Assembly (NCBI GenBank): GCA_024500155.1
Contig: CM044877.1
Coordinates: 25,487,501 to 25,551,500 of the forward strand
Direction of reading: 5' to 3'
Origin: Chenopodium formosanum
Taxonomy: Eukaryota > Streptophyta > Magnoliopsida > Caryophyllales > Amaranthaceae
DNA length: 64,000 nucleotides
This document shows, piece after piece, positions 23,182 through 33,822 of this stretch (positions within the stretch are counted from its first letter, which is position 1; every line of letters begins with the position of its first letter). The translations under genes were made by a program, and so were the position numbers. A model generated the notes under the pieces. The model did no database searches. It saw only the letters and a list, made by a program, of their open reading frames with translations, and had not been told where the DNA came from.

Positions 23182-23577
23182 TTTTGGGACGGGATGTTAA
23201 ATCCACGTCCCTTTGGCATGCTAGAGGTTCACTAAATCCTCCCCAGTTAGCCTTTTATAGACCACGGCGGTGTGGTCTTGAGAGGGTTCAATAGGTTTAT
23301 CCGATTTTAAATCAAACAACTTTCCATATTCTTTAAGAGTTAGTCTCACATCGTTGTTTAATAATCGGAATTGTACATGTTTTGGGACGGGATGTTGAAT
23401 CCACGTCCCTTTGGCATGCTAGAGGTTCACTAAATCCTCCCCAGTTAGCCTTTTATAGACCACGGCGGTGTGGTCTTGAGAGGGTTCAATAGGTTTATCC
23501 GATTTTAAATCAAACAACTTTCCATATTCTTTAAGAGTTAGTCTCACATCGTTGTTTAATAATCGGAATTATACATG
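23182..23577. repeat. 198-bp tandem direct duplication
   Basis: Copy 1 is 23182-23379 and copy 2 is 23380-23577, with very few differences by eye. The period of 198 is a multiple of three, so the duplication itself does not shift the frame of the late ORF. Confidence 0.93.
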
Positions 23578-23767
23578 AGTAATTAGTGCATTCATTTTAA
23601 TAACATTAAAACTTGAGATAAATTCCAATGTTAAGTAATCATATGTATCATGACACATTTGAAAAAAACCACTCATGCCTATACCTTTGAACAATTTTTC
23701 CACATATTTATCTAGGCCTAACCTAACTAATGTGGGATGATGAATAAAACGGGTAGAGATTACCTGA

Positions 23768-24269
23768 CGATCGATGAGGTTGACCATCCTAACCCGTTGC
23801 TCCTCCGAGGTAATGACAACCTCCTCCCATCCCGGAATTTGAAGATCCGGGTTGATTGTTGGTTGTGGTGCCCTCGAACTCTCACCCCTTTGGTTCTTTG
23901 AACGCTTTGAGGCCACCTTCTTGTAAAATAGTGGCAAATTGAAGGTTTCTCTCTCTTAGGGTTTGAGAAAATTTGAGAGAAAATAGGGGAATATTAGTGT
24001 AGATTGTAGAGGAGGATGCGATCGATGAGGTTGACCATCCTAACCCGTTGCTCCTCCGAGGTAATGACAACCTCCTCCCATCCCGGAATTTGAAGATCCG
24101 GGTTGATTGTTGGTTGTGGTGCCCTCGAACTCTCACCCCTTTGGTTCCTTGAACGCTTTGAGGCCACCTTCTTGTAAAATAGTGGCAAATTGAAGGTTTC
24201 TCTCTCTTAGGGTTTGAGAAAATTTGAGAGAAAATAGGGGAATATTAGTGTAGATTGTAGAGGAGGATG
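23768..24269. repeat. 251-bp tandem direct duplication spanning the late-ORF start
   Basis: Copy 1 is 23768-24018 and copy 2 is 24019-24269; they are nearly identical. The unit carries the first codons of the late ORF and its leader, so the start Met is present twice (23937 and 24188). The period is not a multiple of three, so the upstream copy ends in a short dead frame. Confidence 0.93.
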
Positions 24270-24462
24270 AGGGGAGATGGAATATGTAAGAATTTTTGAG
24301 TTTGGATGGAAGAATTGGAGGAGATCTTGGATTGAAGTGTAGGTTGAATGTTTGAAAATGGAGGTTTTAGAGAGAGAAAGTGAAATGAAGAAGATGAAAT
24401 AAGGAGAAAGTGAGGAAAGAAAGAAGAGAAAAGAAGATAAAGGGGGACGGGCTGATGGCGCG

Positions 24463-24770
24463 CTCGATCGGGCGAGCCTCGTCCGATTGGGCGAAGGGTG
24501 CAATTTCCAGAACTCAAGTTGCGCGCCCGATCGGGCGCGAACGCGAAGAGAATTTTCTCCCTTTGGTCGCCCGACATATCTTTTCCTTCTCACTCGATTT
24601 TCCATAAAAACTGCCCGATCGGGCAAGCTTCGCCCGATCGGGCGAAAATAGGTCCGATTTCAACCTTACTTGCGCGCCCGATCGGGCTGCGTCGCCCGAT
24701 CGGGCAAATTTGCGGCTGAAATCTGGGTTGCTTGCGCGCCCGATCGAGCGAGCGAGCCTGATCGGGCCCG
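24463..24770. repeat. Internal cluster of CGCCCGATCGGGCG palindromes
   Basis: At least seven perfect or near-perfect copies lie between 24463 and 24770 (for example near 24466, 24526, 24613, 24630, 24678 and 24693), the same palindrome as in this family's LTRs. The cluster sits just upstream of the late-ORF start, in what would be its leader. Frames crossing it are repetitive (RPIGR, PDRA) and unlikely to be real. Confidence 0.85.
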
Positions 24771-25007
24771 AGCAGCCCTTTTTCTCCAATTTCATTTCTT
24801 CGTCAAATTTTTCTAAGTCTTTATACCTATCAAATTCATACCTGTACAACAACACTTAAAACTGGTGAAATATCACTCTCCTCGCCTCTCTAAAAAAAAC
24901 AAAAATAAGGAAAAGGAAAACTAGCCTAGAAAGCTTGAAATACGGGTTGCCTCCCGCAAAGCGCTGGTTTATCTAGGTCCCGCATGACCTTCTTACCACC
25001 TTGAAGC

Positions 25008-25514
25008 TCATGTTGGAAGCGGAGTTAGGAGAGTCTCCTCCACATCTCTAATGGTAGCACCTTCATGATACACTTTCAACCTTTGGCCATTTACCTTAAA
25101 CTCTTCACCTTTGTCATTCACCAACTCCACCAAACCAAATTTGTTCACCTTTGTGACAGTGAAGGGACCGGACCACCTAGACTTCAACTTTCCTGGGAAA
25201 ATCTTCAATCTAGAATTAAAGAGAAGAACCTTATCACCCGGTGCAAACTCTCTTGGTAAGATCCTCTTGTCATACCACTTCTTGGTCTTCTCCTTGTAGA
25301 TCCGCGCACTATCATATGCCGACAATCTAAACTCATCCAACTCATTGAGTTGAAGAAGTCTCTTCTTACCCGCGGCCTTAGAATCCATATTAAGCTCTTT
25401 GATCGCCCAAAAGGCTTTGTACTCCAATTCTACGGGAAGATGACATGCCTTACCATAAACCAATCTATAAGGTGAAGTACCAATCGGTGTCTTAAATGCT
25501 GTTCGGTATCCCAA
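25008..25514 (-). pseudogene. Athila integrase, C-terminal remnant after a core deletion
   Basis: Only the part from YRTAFKTPIGTSPYRL through GKACHLPVELEYKAFWA and LFNSRLKIFPGKLKSRWSG to the stop at 25008 remains. The zinc finger and the catalytic Asp/Asp/Glu core are missing, because the RNase H frame joins directly to this region at about 25511-25520. The join keeps a short shared GGGATAC-like word, suggesting microhomology deletion, and it changes the reading frame. No integrase activity is possible. Confidence 0.88.
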
Positions 25515-27589
25515 AAATAATGTTTAACATCATAAAGGAATTTCTTTTTCTGTTGGTAGGACACGTCAGGAGGTAGAGTACCACCCACTATATAATTAGC
25601 AAAATCAGCATACCAAGGGTGATGCTCTACAACTGCATACAGGTTGTAATCAGGGAAAGAATCATCTATAGGTAAAGAATCCTTACCCTCATCATACCTG
25701 ATACGTGACAAGTGGTCTGCCACTACGTTCTCTGCTCCCTTTTTATCTTTTATTTCTATGTTGAAATCTTGGAGCAAGAGAACCCATCGGAGTAGCCTTG
25801 GCTTTGATTCCGCCTTGGCTATCAAATATTTTAGTGCTGCATGATCAGTAAAAACAATAACTTTAGAACCAACTAGATATGATCTAAATTTTTCTAAAGC
25901 ATAAATAACAGCAAGAAACTCCTTTTCTGTGGTGGCATAGTTGACTTGGGCTTCATCCAAGGTTTTGCTAGCATAATAAATAGCATGAAAAACCTTGTCC
26001 TTCCCGTGTCCGAGCACGGCTCCTAGTGCAAAGTCACTTGCATCACACATGATCTCGAAAGGAAGGTTCCAATCGGGAGCACATATGATGGGTGCCGATA
26101 TCAAAGCCTGCTTTATCCTGTTAAAAGCCTCAAGACACTCATCAGTAAAAATAAATGGGGCATCCTTGAGCAAAAGTTGTGCCAGTGGTTTAGCAATTTT
26201 AGAAAAATATTTGATAAAGCGGCGATAAAACCCCGCATGATCCAACAAGCTTCTAACTCCCTTAACATTGACTGGGGGAGATAATTGCTCAATCACTGAT
26301 ATTTTAGCCTTGTCTACTTGTATGCCCTTATCAGATACAATATGGCCAAGGACTACTCCCTTTGTCACCATAAAGTGACATTTTTCCAAATTAAGGACCA
26401 AGCATGAATCAAATGAAGAACCATATACGCTAAAACCATCCATAAAGACCTCCATAATAGACTCTATGAAATCAGAAAAAATACTCATCATGCAACGTTG
26501 AAAGGTAGCGGGTGCATTACATAAACCAAAGGGCATTCTACGATATGCAAAAGTGCCATAAGGGCATGTAAAGGTAGTCTTTTCCTGATCTTCAGGGTGA
26601 ATCGGAATTTGGAAAAATCCCGAATACCCGTCCAAATAGCAAAAGAATTTGTGATTGGCTAACCTCTCAAGCATTTGATCTATAAAGGGAAGAGGGAAGT
26701 GATCCTTTTTAGTGGCGATATTTAATCAACGATAGTCTATGCACATACGCCACCCTGTTACAGTTCTAGTGGGAATTAATTCATTTTTTTTATTTGTTAT
26801 CACAGTCATCCCACCCTTCTTCGGTACCACCTGCACAGGACTTACCCACTTGGAGTCAGAAATAGGATAGATAATACCTGCATCAAGTAATTTCATCACC
26901 TCCTTCTTGACTACTTCCTGCATGTTGGGATTTAATCTTCGTTGGGGTTGAATGCAGGGCTTGTAATTTTCCTCTAGATGAATCCTGTGCATGAAAAAAT
27001 CAGGGCTAATACCCTTGAGATCATCAATACTGTACCCTATAGCCTTCTTATGGGTTTTGAGGACCCTTAGAAGTTGGGAAGATTGTAGGTCAGTGAGTGT
27101 AGTACTGATGATCACGGGGTGTAGTTCCTGTTCATCGAGAAAAACATATTTTAAATGAGAAGGGAGAGGTTTTAGCTCAGGTTTCTTGACCTCTGCAGGT
27201 TTTGATTCCTGAACTAAATTTACTACCTTCATTATCTCCTTGGGGCTTAACTCTTCTAAGGAAAGAGCCTTTTCAATATCCTGTACCTCATTACCCCAAA
27301 CGCTTGCATTGTCGCTAGATAGATTCCCGCAGAGAACTTCCTCTAAGGGATCCTTCGCAAGAACCTGTGGCAAGCTATCATCACAAATATCGTCCATTAT
27401 ATCAATTGTATCAATGTAGCAACAATTTTCCTCTAACATAGGCCCTTTCAAAACCTTCCCTAAATTAAAGGTAACATTATCGTCACCTACAGAAAGGGTT
27501 AGTTTACCATTTTTCACATCAATAATCGCTCCTGCAGTGTGGAGGAAAGGCCTACCTAATATAATGGGTATTTGTGTGTCCTCTGCCAT
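25430..27589 (-). pseudogene. Athila reverse transcriptase and RNase H
   Basis: From 27589 to 26726 the frame covers the end of protease and the start of RT (MHRIHLEENYKPCIQPQRRL, WVSPVQVVPKKGG, WRMCIDYR), then a stop. It reopens at 26674 with YLDGYSGFFQIPIHPEDQ, PFGLCNAPATFQRCM and the active-site box, which here reads FMDG instead of the family FMDD. A block of about 17 residues that normally separates this box from LVLNLEKCHFM is missing. RNase H follows (YYASKTLDEAQVNYATTEKE, FTDHAALKYLI, then ADHLSRI). The changed catalytic residue, the stop and the deletion show this RT is inactive. Confidence 0.9.
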
Positions 27590-28246
27590 ATCTAAAACAA
27601 CAAAATCAACAGGTATGAAAAATTAACCAACTCTGACAGGTACGTCCTCTAAAATACCTAAGGGGTATTTTACCGAACGATCTGCCATTTGCAAAGTTAT
27701 ATTGGTAATTTTTAATTCTCCCATATTTAATTTAGCGCAGATAGATGATGGCATGACACTGACACTAGCACCCAAATCACACAAAGCTTTATCGATAAAA
27801 ACATTCCCAATGTGACAAGGGATAGAAAAACTACCGGGATCCTTTAATTTAGGAGGGGATTTATTTTGAAAATAAGCGCTACACTCCTCTGTGAAAGCTA
27901 CAGTTTCTACTTCATTAAAGGCCCTTTTCCTAGTCAGAATGTCTTTCATAAATTTAGCATAAGCAGGTACTTGAGTGATTAAATCGGTGAAAGGAACTGT
28001 TACCTGCATGTTTTTCACAACCTCTAAAAACTTACCGAATTGTTTATCAAGCTTACTCTTCAGTTGTCTATTAGGGAATGGAAGCTTGATAACTGGACTC
28101 TGCACATCTCCTCCCTTATCCTGCGATTTACCCTGCAAAGAAGCATTAGTAGGGTTAGTATCTATTTGTAGCCCTGCAAGGCTAGCAGGATTACGGTTTG
28201 GTATAGAGGAATCTAGATCAGGAACTGGTCTATCTTCCTTTGGCAT
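27590..28246 (-). pseudogene. Athila protease region
   Basis: The 207-codon frame (28246-27623) holds the Athila-type protease active site CDLGASVSVMP, where Asp-Leu-Gly-Ala replaces the usual D-T-G-A, after a long linker (KLPFPNRQLKSKLDKQFGKF). One stop at about 27621 interrupts the link to the second block (IPIILGRPFLHTAGA) in the next frame. Confidence 0.85.
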
Positions 28247-29740
28247 AGGAGGTCCATCATAATGTGAACCACTCCTTAGAGTGATTGCATTAGCATGATC
28301 TGTAGGATGGATAGGTTGTGATGGTAGAGCTCCCTGCTAACGGGATTGTAGGGTAGATGAAAGTTGTGCAATTTGATTGTCCATGATTTTATTATGGGCT
28401 AGGATAGAATCAATTTGCGCATCCCTACTCTCCATATGTTTTTGCATGTTGGCAAGCATTGCTCTAATTTCTGTCATGGCAGGGTCGGAAGATGATGAGG
28501 GTGATGCTTGGCTTTTCTGGCCATAATTAGGATGATAATATTTTTGATGTGGTGGTGTTTGCTGTTGTGGTTGTTGTGGAGGTGTAGGATTTTGTACATT
28601 GGTACTCCGGTATAAAAGATAAGGATGATTTTTATAACCGGCATTGTAGGAATTGGAATAGGGGTTATTTTGCCTATAGGTTTGAAAGGCATTAACTTGT
28701 TCCATAGAGCTCCTACAATCTTGCTCCTAATGACCTACAATTCCACAATTTTCACAAAAAGCTTCATGGTTAGCAACAGCAGAAACATTAGCTACAGAGT
28801 TAAGAGCAGCAGTAAGATTATCTAATTTTTGACAAATAGATGTTAATTGAGCTTGCAAAAAGGATACGGAATCGACATTATGTTTTCCTTTATTTGCAAA
28901 CCCTCTCAGATTCCCATATTGGGAATTGTGTATTGTCATGTCTTCGATAACATGTCCTGCATCATCCACATTTAAATTCATAAACCTCCCACTAGCTGCC
29001 GAATCTAGTACTGATCTAGAAGAATTTCCAAGTCCATTATAAAATGCTTGGATCAATTGCCATTGTGCTAGATTGTGGTGGGGGCACTCTCTCTGTAGAT
29101 CCTTGAACCTCTCCCAAGCCTCATATAATGTTTCGTCGGCCTCTTGAGCGAAGTTCTGAATAGCACTCCTTAGCACCGCTGTTCTCTCTGCAGGATAATA
29201 TTTATTATAAAAATTCAAAGCAAGAGTTTCCCGGTCAGTAATACCAAGTGCAGTTCTATTCAAACCATTAAACCATAATTTTGCTTTGCCACATAATGAA
29301 AAAGGAAAAAGAATCTCCCTGATTTGGTCTTGCGTGACCCCGGCTTGTCTAATGGTGTTACAATATTGGCAGAAATCTGCGATGTGAAGATTGGGATTTT
29401 CACCCTTAGCTCCGCTGAACTGCTTCCTCTCTATCATAGTGATAAATTGGGGCTTGATCTCAAATTGAACTCCATCTAGAGCCGGAGTGGGAGTAAGGTG
29501 CGGGAAATCTGTGAGCTTCGGTTGCGAATAATCACTGAGTTTCTTCTGGGTCGTCATCTTTGATTCTGAATCTGAAGGAATATCTGTGTCACTAGAATCA
29601 GGGGGAGGATCTCTTCGATCGTTGTCCTCCTCAGAACCCGCTAGAATTTGTCTATAGAGTCTCCTTTGCCTATGAAAAGAACGCTCGATCTCAGGATCAA
29701 AAGGGATGTAACCTGATCTGGAACACCTGGGCATAAACAA
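28247..29740 (-). pseudogene. Athila gag
   Basis: The 337-codon frame (29740-28727) has the gag capsid domain (FCQYCNTIRQAGVTQDQI, LFPFSLCGKAKLWFNGL, YNKYYPAERTAVLRS, WERFKDLQRECPHHNL). It ends inside a zinc knuckle: CENCGIVGH is followed by a TAG and then EQDC, so the CCHC motif is split by a stop, probably a Tyr codon changed to TAG. The Gln/Pro-rich tail continues at 28705-28337, followed by the protease frame. Confidence 0.9.
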
Positions 29741-29820
29741 AAAACTAATGTTCTCTGAGGCAAAAGGGGGGATAATCTAGACTACAAAAATATAATCAGA
29801 AAATAAAAATAAAACTGTTT

Positions 29821-29837
29821 CCCTGGCAACGGCGCCA
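29821..29837 (-). promoter_or_regulatory. Primer binding site of the Athila-like element
   Basis: In element sense TGGCGCCGTTGCCAGGG begins 5 bp inside the 5' LTR end. Athila elements typically use a site of this form, usually attributed to tRNA-Asp. Confidence 0.85.
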
Positions 29838-29842
29838 AATTT

Positions 29843-31226
29843 TGACAGGGTAGAGTCGTATCCCCTAATCAAAAATAATTACCTAAATCACTAACTACAG
29901 TAGATAGGGAAGTAGGGTCGAACTCCACAGGGAAACAAGTCTATTTAATTCTAATTAATTATTATAATCTAAATTATCCAAGTAACCAATATTTTTAGGT
30001 ATGAATTCTATACTACGAAGAATAAGTTTAGGGAGAAAAGAATCAATAATAAGGAAACCTAGGGTCACAGGTTCACCAATAATTAATATTCCGGGATAAA
30101 ACAAAGTAATTAATAATTAACAATGCACAGATAACACGATTAACAGGCTCTCGCAATTTATTAATCAACATAGATCTAACAGGCTCTCGCAATTTACTAG
30201 ACTTAAGTTCATATTAAAATTAGCCTTTAATATTAAATCAACATCTGCTCGATTCATCAATTCAATATTGCTAAACATTCACAATCAAATTACATCTGCT
30301 CGATTCATAATCTAATTGCAAAGAATTAAAACAATTCAATAGGAAATTATCATGCAATATCAATAATCAATAATAACAAACTATCCCTTCATATTAATTA
30401 TGGATCCCCATAAACCCTAGAATGGAACTACTCACTAATCATCATAACTAATCCAATCAAGTAAATAATTAAAAGCATAATCAAGAAAACAATTAAAATA
30501 GCTGAAATTAAAAAGGGAAGAAATTGTACCAAAAATAAATCTGGAATTAAAGGAAGTATTAAGAACAAAAGTTTAGAGAGAATTTAAGAGAGAGAAAAAT
30601 ACTAAGTAGAGAGAGAAAGTCTAAGAAAGAAGGTGACTAATAATTCCGTACAAAACGTATTTAAACCTCTCCTAAAACAAGAATTAAAACTAAAATAATC
30701 AGCTTCTTAGAAAACACGCGCCCGATCGGGCCCGCCTTTTTTACAATGCCCTTTACTGATGTGCCGCGCTTGATCGAGCTTAGCTCACCCGATCGGGCGC
30801 GCCTCTTCCTTGAGGGTCCTTATGCGCGCAGCCGCCCGATCGGGCGTATGCTTGCCCGATTGGGCCCAGTCTTCTTCTTCGAGGCTTGAACTTCAATTGG
30901 GCTAGATTTCTCGGCCCAATCCGAATTTCCTCTCGGGTCTCGAATACTTGGTCCAAATGCCTCGTGATCCCAATTACCGAGCCCTTAATCACCAGCTCTC
31001 ATCGATCCTGGGCTCCAAAAGTGGTCGTGTCCTTCTAGCTTCCGTAGTCGATCCAATAAAGCCCAGGAAAATGCTCCAAGAGTGCAATTTCCTGTAAAAT
31101 ACAACTAAAACTACGAAAACACTAGAACACACAAATTTGTAATAAAAGTGGCCCGAAAGAGACAAAAACACTACTAATAACGACCAAGGGACGGGGATAA
31201 AACACTATATAAACTAGACATATCAG
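29843..31226 (-). repeat. 5' LTR of the nested Athila-like element
   Basis: 1384 bp. It differs from the 3' LTR by about 28 substitutions and lacks one 20-bp palindrome-spacer unit. That loss is best explained by slippage between neighbouring palindromes. Confidence 0.95.
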
Positions 31227-32276
31227 CTTCCTTAAGCTTCCAACAATTTTCAGTAAGATGGCCCCTACCTTGGTGGTGCTTGCAATGTGCATTGGGGTTC
31301 CAATTAGTCGTCCTCTTCTCGACTGGTGGGTCCCCAAATGGTCCAATAGGATTTATAAGACCTTTTGCATTTAATCGGTCAAATGCGGTGTCATAACTCA
31401 TACCAATAGGAGTAAAGTTCCTCCTAAATGGTTTATTTTGTCTTTGATTATTCATAGCATGGAATTTACTTAAGTTAAAGGTGCTAACATTGTTTGAGTG
31501 GGTGGTTTTGGAAGAAGAAGGATTGTCGTTCTTCTTGCCTTTCCAGCCACTATTGGAGTTACTGTTTGCAGTTTTCAGTTTAGCCAGGTCGTCTTCAATA
31601 TTGATTCGAATGTCATAGACGGCCTTGAAAGTATGGAGATTATTCTGGTATTTGAGATGCTTAGAGTACTTCTCTTGAAGGTTTTTGATGAATAACCTCA
31701 CAATTCTTTTTCACTTGGCACCTCGATCATCTTAGCTGAGGTTTATCTCCATTTGTTGAATAAAGAGGTAAAACCTTCATTCTCCTTCTGCTTGAGGATT
31801 TCAAGTTCCCTATAGCCAGTCTCAACTTGAATATTTCACTTGTATCTATCAATGAAAGCGTTTACTATGGACTCCCAAGTAGAGGTTCTTTATTTCTCAA
31901 GAGAAAAGAACCATTGTTGGCAAACAGTTTCGAGAGATAGGGAGAACAAAGAGGGAAACACCTTCTTGTCAATACCCTTAATACTCATTATTGTTTCGAA
32001 GGCTCTTAAATGAAAATAAGGGTTGTCAGTTGCTTTGAATTTCGAAATGTCGTTGGCATTGAACTTCTACAGAAGAAGATCCTTGTCCACCGAGACCCCT
32101 TGTGAGCTAATTCCTTGAAACTTATAATCACTAGACAGTTTACTCAGACTCTCTTGCATGAGGTCCATTTGTTATTGTTTCTGAGGATCATCAATCTTGA
32201 GGGTTAAGACTTTTAACGCCTCAATCACAATAATCAATTGGTTCCTGAGCTCATTAACTTCCTCTTGAGTTGCCAT
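31227..32276 (-). pseudogene. Gag N-terminal part of the Tat-like element (proximal to the Athila insertion)
   Basis: The likely start is the Met in MATQEEVNELRNQLI near 32274. The capsid part (32100-31700) is frameshifted and has stops. A 175-codon frame (31701-31174) then gives a Ser/Asn-rich linker and the knuckle CKHHQGRGHLTENCWKLKE, cut at 31227 by the Athila LTR. The continuation is found left of 10712, which supports the insertion model. Two CxxH-type knuckles in one gag, here and near 10196, fit the Tat/Ogre lineage. Confidence 0.82.
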
Positions 32277-33822
32277 TATTATCTTAGCTTTCCTTTTACG
32301 AGCAATCGGTTTATCGAAAAGTTGGACTTGAATAAAAAGGTTGTCTTTGATCAAACGCCCTTCCTTTCTTGACCACGCGCTGTAAATTAAACCATTTCTG
32401 TTTTATTACTTGACTCAAATTGACTTTGATTTTACGGTTTTGAAAAAGAAAAAGCAAAAATAGGGTATATATTTTTGGGAATTAAGTATGGGGTTCAAAC
32501 AAGTGGTTTAATTGGAGGATTAATATCTGACTTACCCCCCTAAAAAAATGACGGAAAATACGCGCATAAGACTCCCTTAGACCTGGTCAAAGTGTGCTTT
32601 ATGTGGTGAGTGTAAGTGACATGCTTTGACTCTTGTGTAAGACCATGGGACTTAGTGCTTAGATTCGATTAATGACTTAACAAGGTATTATTACCAGTTA
32701 AAATTAACTGAATCGACTAGAAAACTGTGGAATTAGACATAAGGTGATGACTCGAGCAATAAATCGAACTGTCGACAAAACGACAGGACTGGCGCCTCTC
32801 TTTGCAGTGTAGCGTCAGACGACAGAATTGTCGCCAGGCGCTACACTCCACAGAGTGGCGCTGAAGTTTAAATCTTGGTGCCATTGCTGGAACGTCGATC
32901 TGGAACTGCTTTCGGTATTATTACTCTACAGGGTATGCCTAAAGTCGTACTAAGTCAACTCTGATTAAATTATTAAACTTTAACTACTCAAATTAATTAA
33001 TTAATTAATTAATTAGGCAAAGTTCTTTTTGTCATAAATCAGTTTATCTAATCTTAACACAAGTCAAACAAACGGTTAGGAAAAACACATAGAGGATGCA
33101 CAACCAATAATGCACAAGTAGTCAAGTAGGCACAACATGATGCAATGAGTTTGCAACCTAACCATGGCTTTAGTTCTCTAAAGTTCGGGATATGGGTTAG
33201 TCAATAGAGGGTCCATGGTTAATTGTCTGGATGCATAGCATGGAAGCCTAACTGTGAAGGGTTGGTGCGAGTGGATGGGACACGGCGAGTTTAGAAAAAC
33301 TCGCTTCCATGGTTTGGTAAATTCAACATTCTCGGATGTACCCTTTGTTGCTCAGAGCGTTCAATCGGGTAGATGGAGCATGAATTCCCAGAGGGTTATG
33401 TCCATATGTAGAACACATATGGGTTTTAGAAAAGTGAGAAAAACACAATCAGAAAGTAAGATCGAGCAAATAGTGCTAAAAATTGGTCGAAATTAGAACG
33501 CATATTTCTTGCTCGGTATTGGAAGAACTTGGCGCCAGCAAACAGAGTCCAGCGCCACCTTTTGGCTTTAGCACCTGGCGACAGAAGCTGTCGCCTGGCG
33601 CTAACGTCAAATTGTTTGCGCTAGACTTTTTTCGTTGACGCTAGTTCCTACATGCCTCAGCAGCTTTCTGTGCTAGATTAAATTTTCCAGTTTCGCGCAG
33701 CATCATTTCGATTCTAGTTGTGAAATATATTCCTCAAATCTCATTCACTCATTCTAAATCATTGCCGAAATAAATTTCAGGAATTAAAATAGAGATTCTC
33801 CCCAGTGGAGTCGCGAAAAAAC
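32277..33822 (-). other. 5' UTR of the Tat-like element with PBS-like site
   Basis: No gene is seen. A PBS-like sequence (GCGACTCCACTGGGGA in element sense, 33799-33814) lies about 8 bp inside the LTR. Two GC islands of GGCGCCA/AGCGCC-type words at 32790-32880 and 33530-33650 recall those at 4668-4760 and 35090-35130. A 80-codon plus-strand frame at 33254-33496 is probably incidental. Confidence 0.65.

Larger units (their letters stand above)
22799..24269 (-). pseudogene. N-terminal part of the Athila late ORF, with tandem duplications
   Basis: The start Met is at 23937 (MPLFYKKVASKRSKNQ), with a duplicate at 24188. Downstream wording (FIHHPTLVRLGL, GFFQMCHDTYDYLTLEF, then IANHFQRVANAAEAS and ARKHLGWNPDRHR to 22799) matches the general pattern of the Arabidopsis ATHILA ORF-1 protein family as I recall it. 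The frame is interrupted between 23568 and 23113, where a 198-bp tandem duplication lies, and is cut at 22799 by the inner Tat-like insertion; the C terminus is at 14065-13759. The role of this ORF is unproven. Confidence 0.75.
10712..31226 (-). mobile_element. Athila-like Ty3/gypsy retrotransposon, nearly complete, with a nested element inside
   Basis: Two LTRs (10712-12114 and 29843-31226) enclose PBS, gag, protease, RT, RNase H, a deleted integrase and a late ORF, all on the minus strand. Both ends are TG..CA in element orientation. The 5 bp on each side match exactly (GCTTC at 10707-10711 and 31227-31231), proving one insertion event into the gag of the older Tat element. An 8.7-kb Tat-like element (14066-22798) has since landed in the late ORF. 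Without it the element would be about 11.8 kb. The protein genes are inactivated, so any movement would need help in trans. Confidence 0.95.

Noticed and set aside
24207..24626. 139- and 110-codon frames on the minus strand
   Set aside because: They run through the GC palindromes and a low-complexity leader; the Arg/Pro/Ser repeats are a by-product of the repeat.
24463..24770. Palindromes with spacers resembling a CRISPR array
   Set aside because: Repeats are only 12-14 bp, spacers are irregular and the context is a plant retrotransposon; no cas genes.
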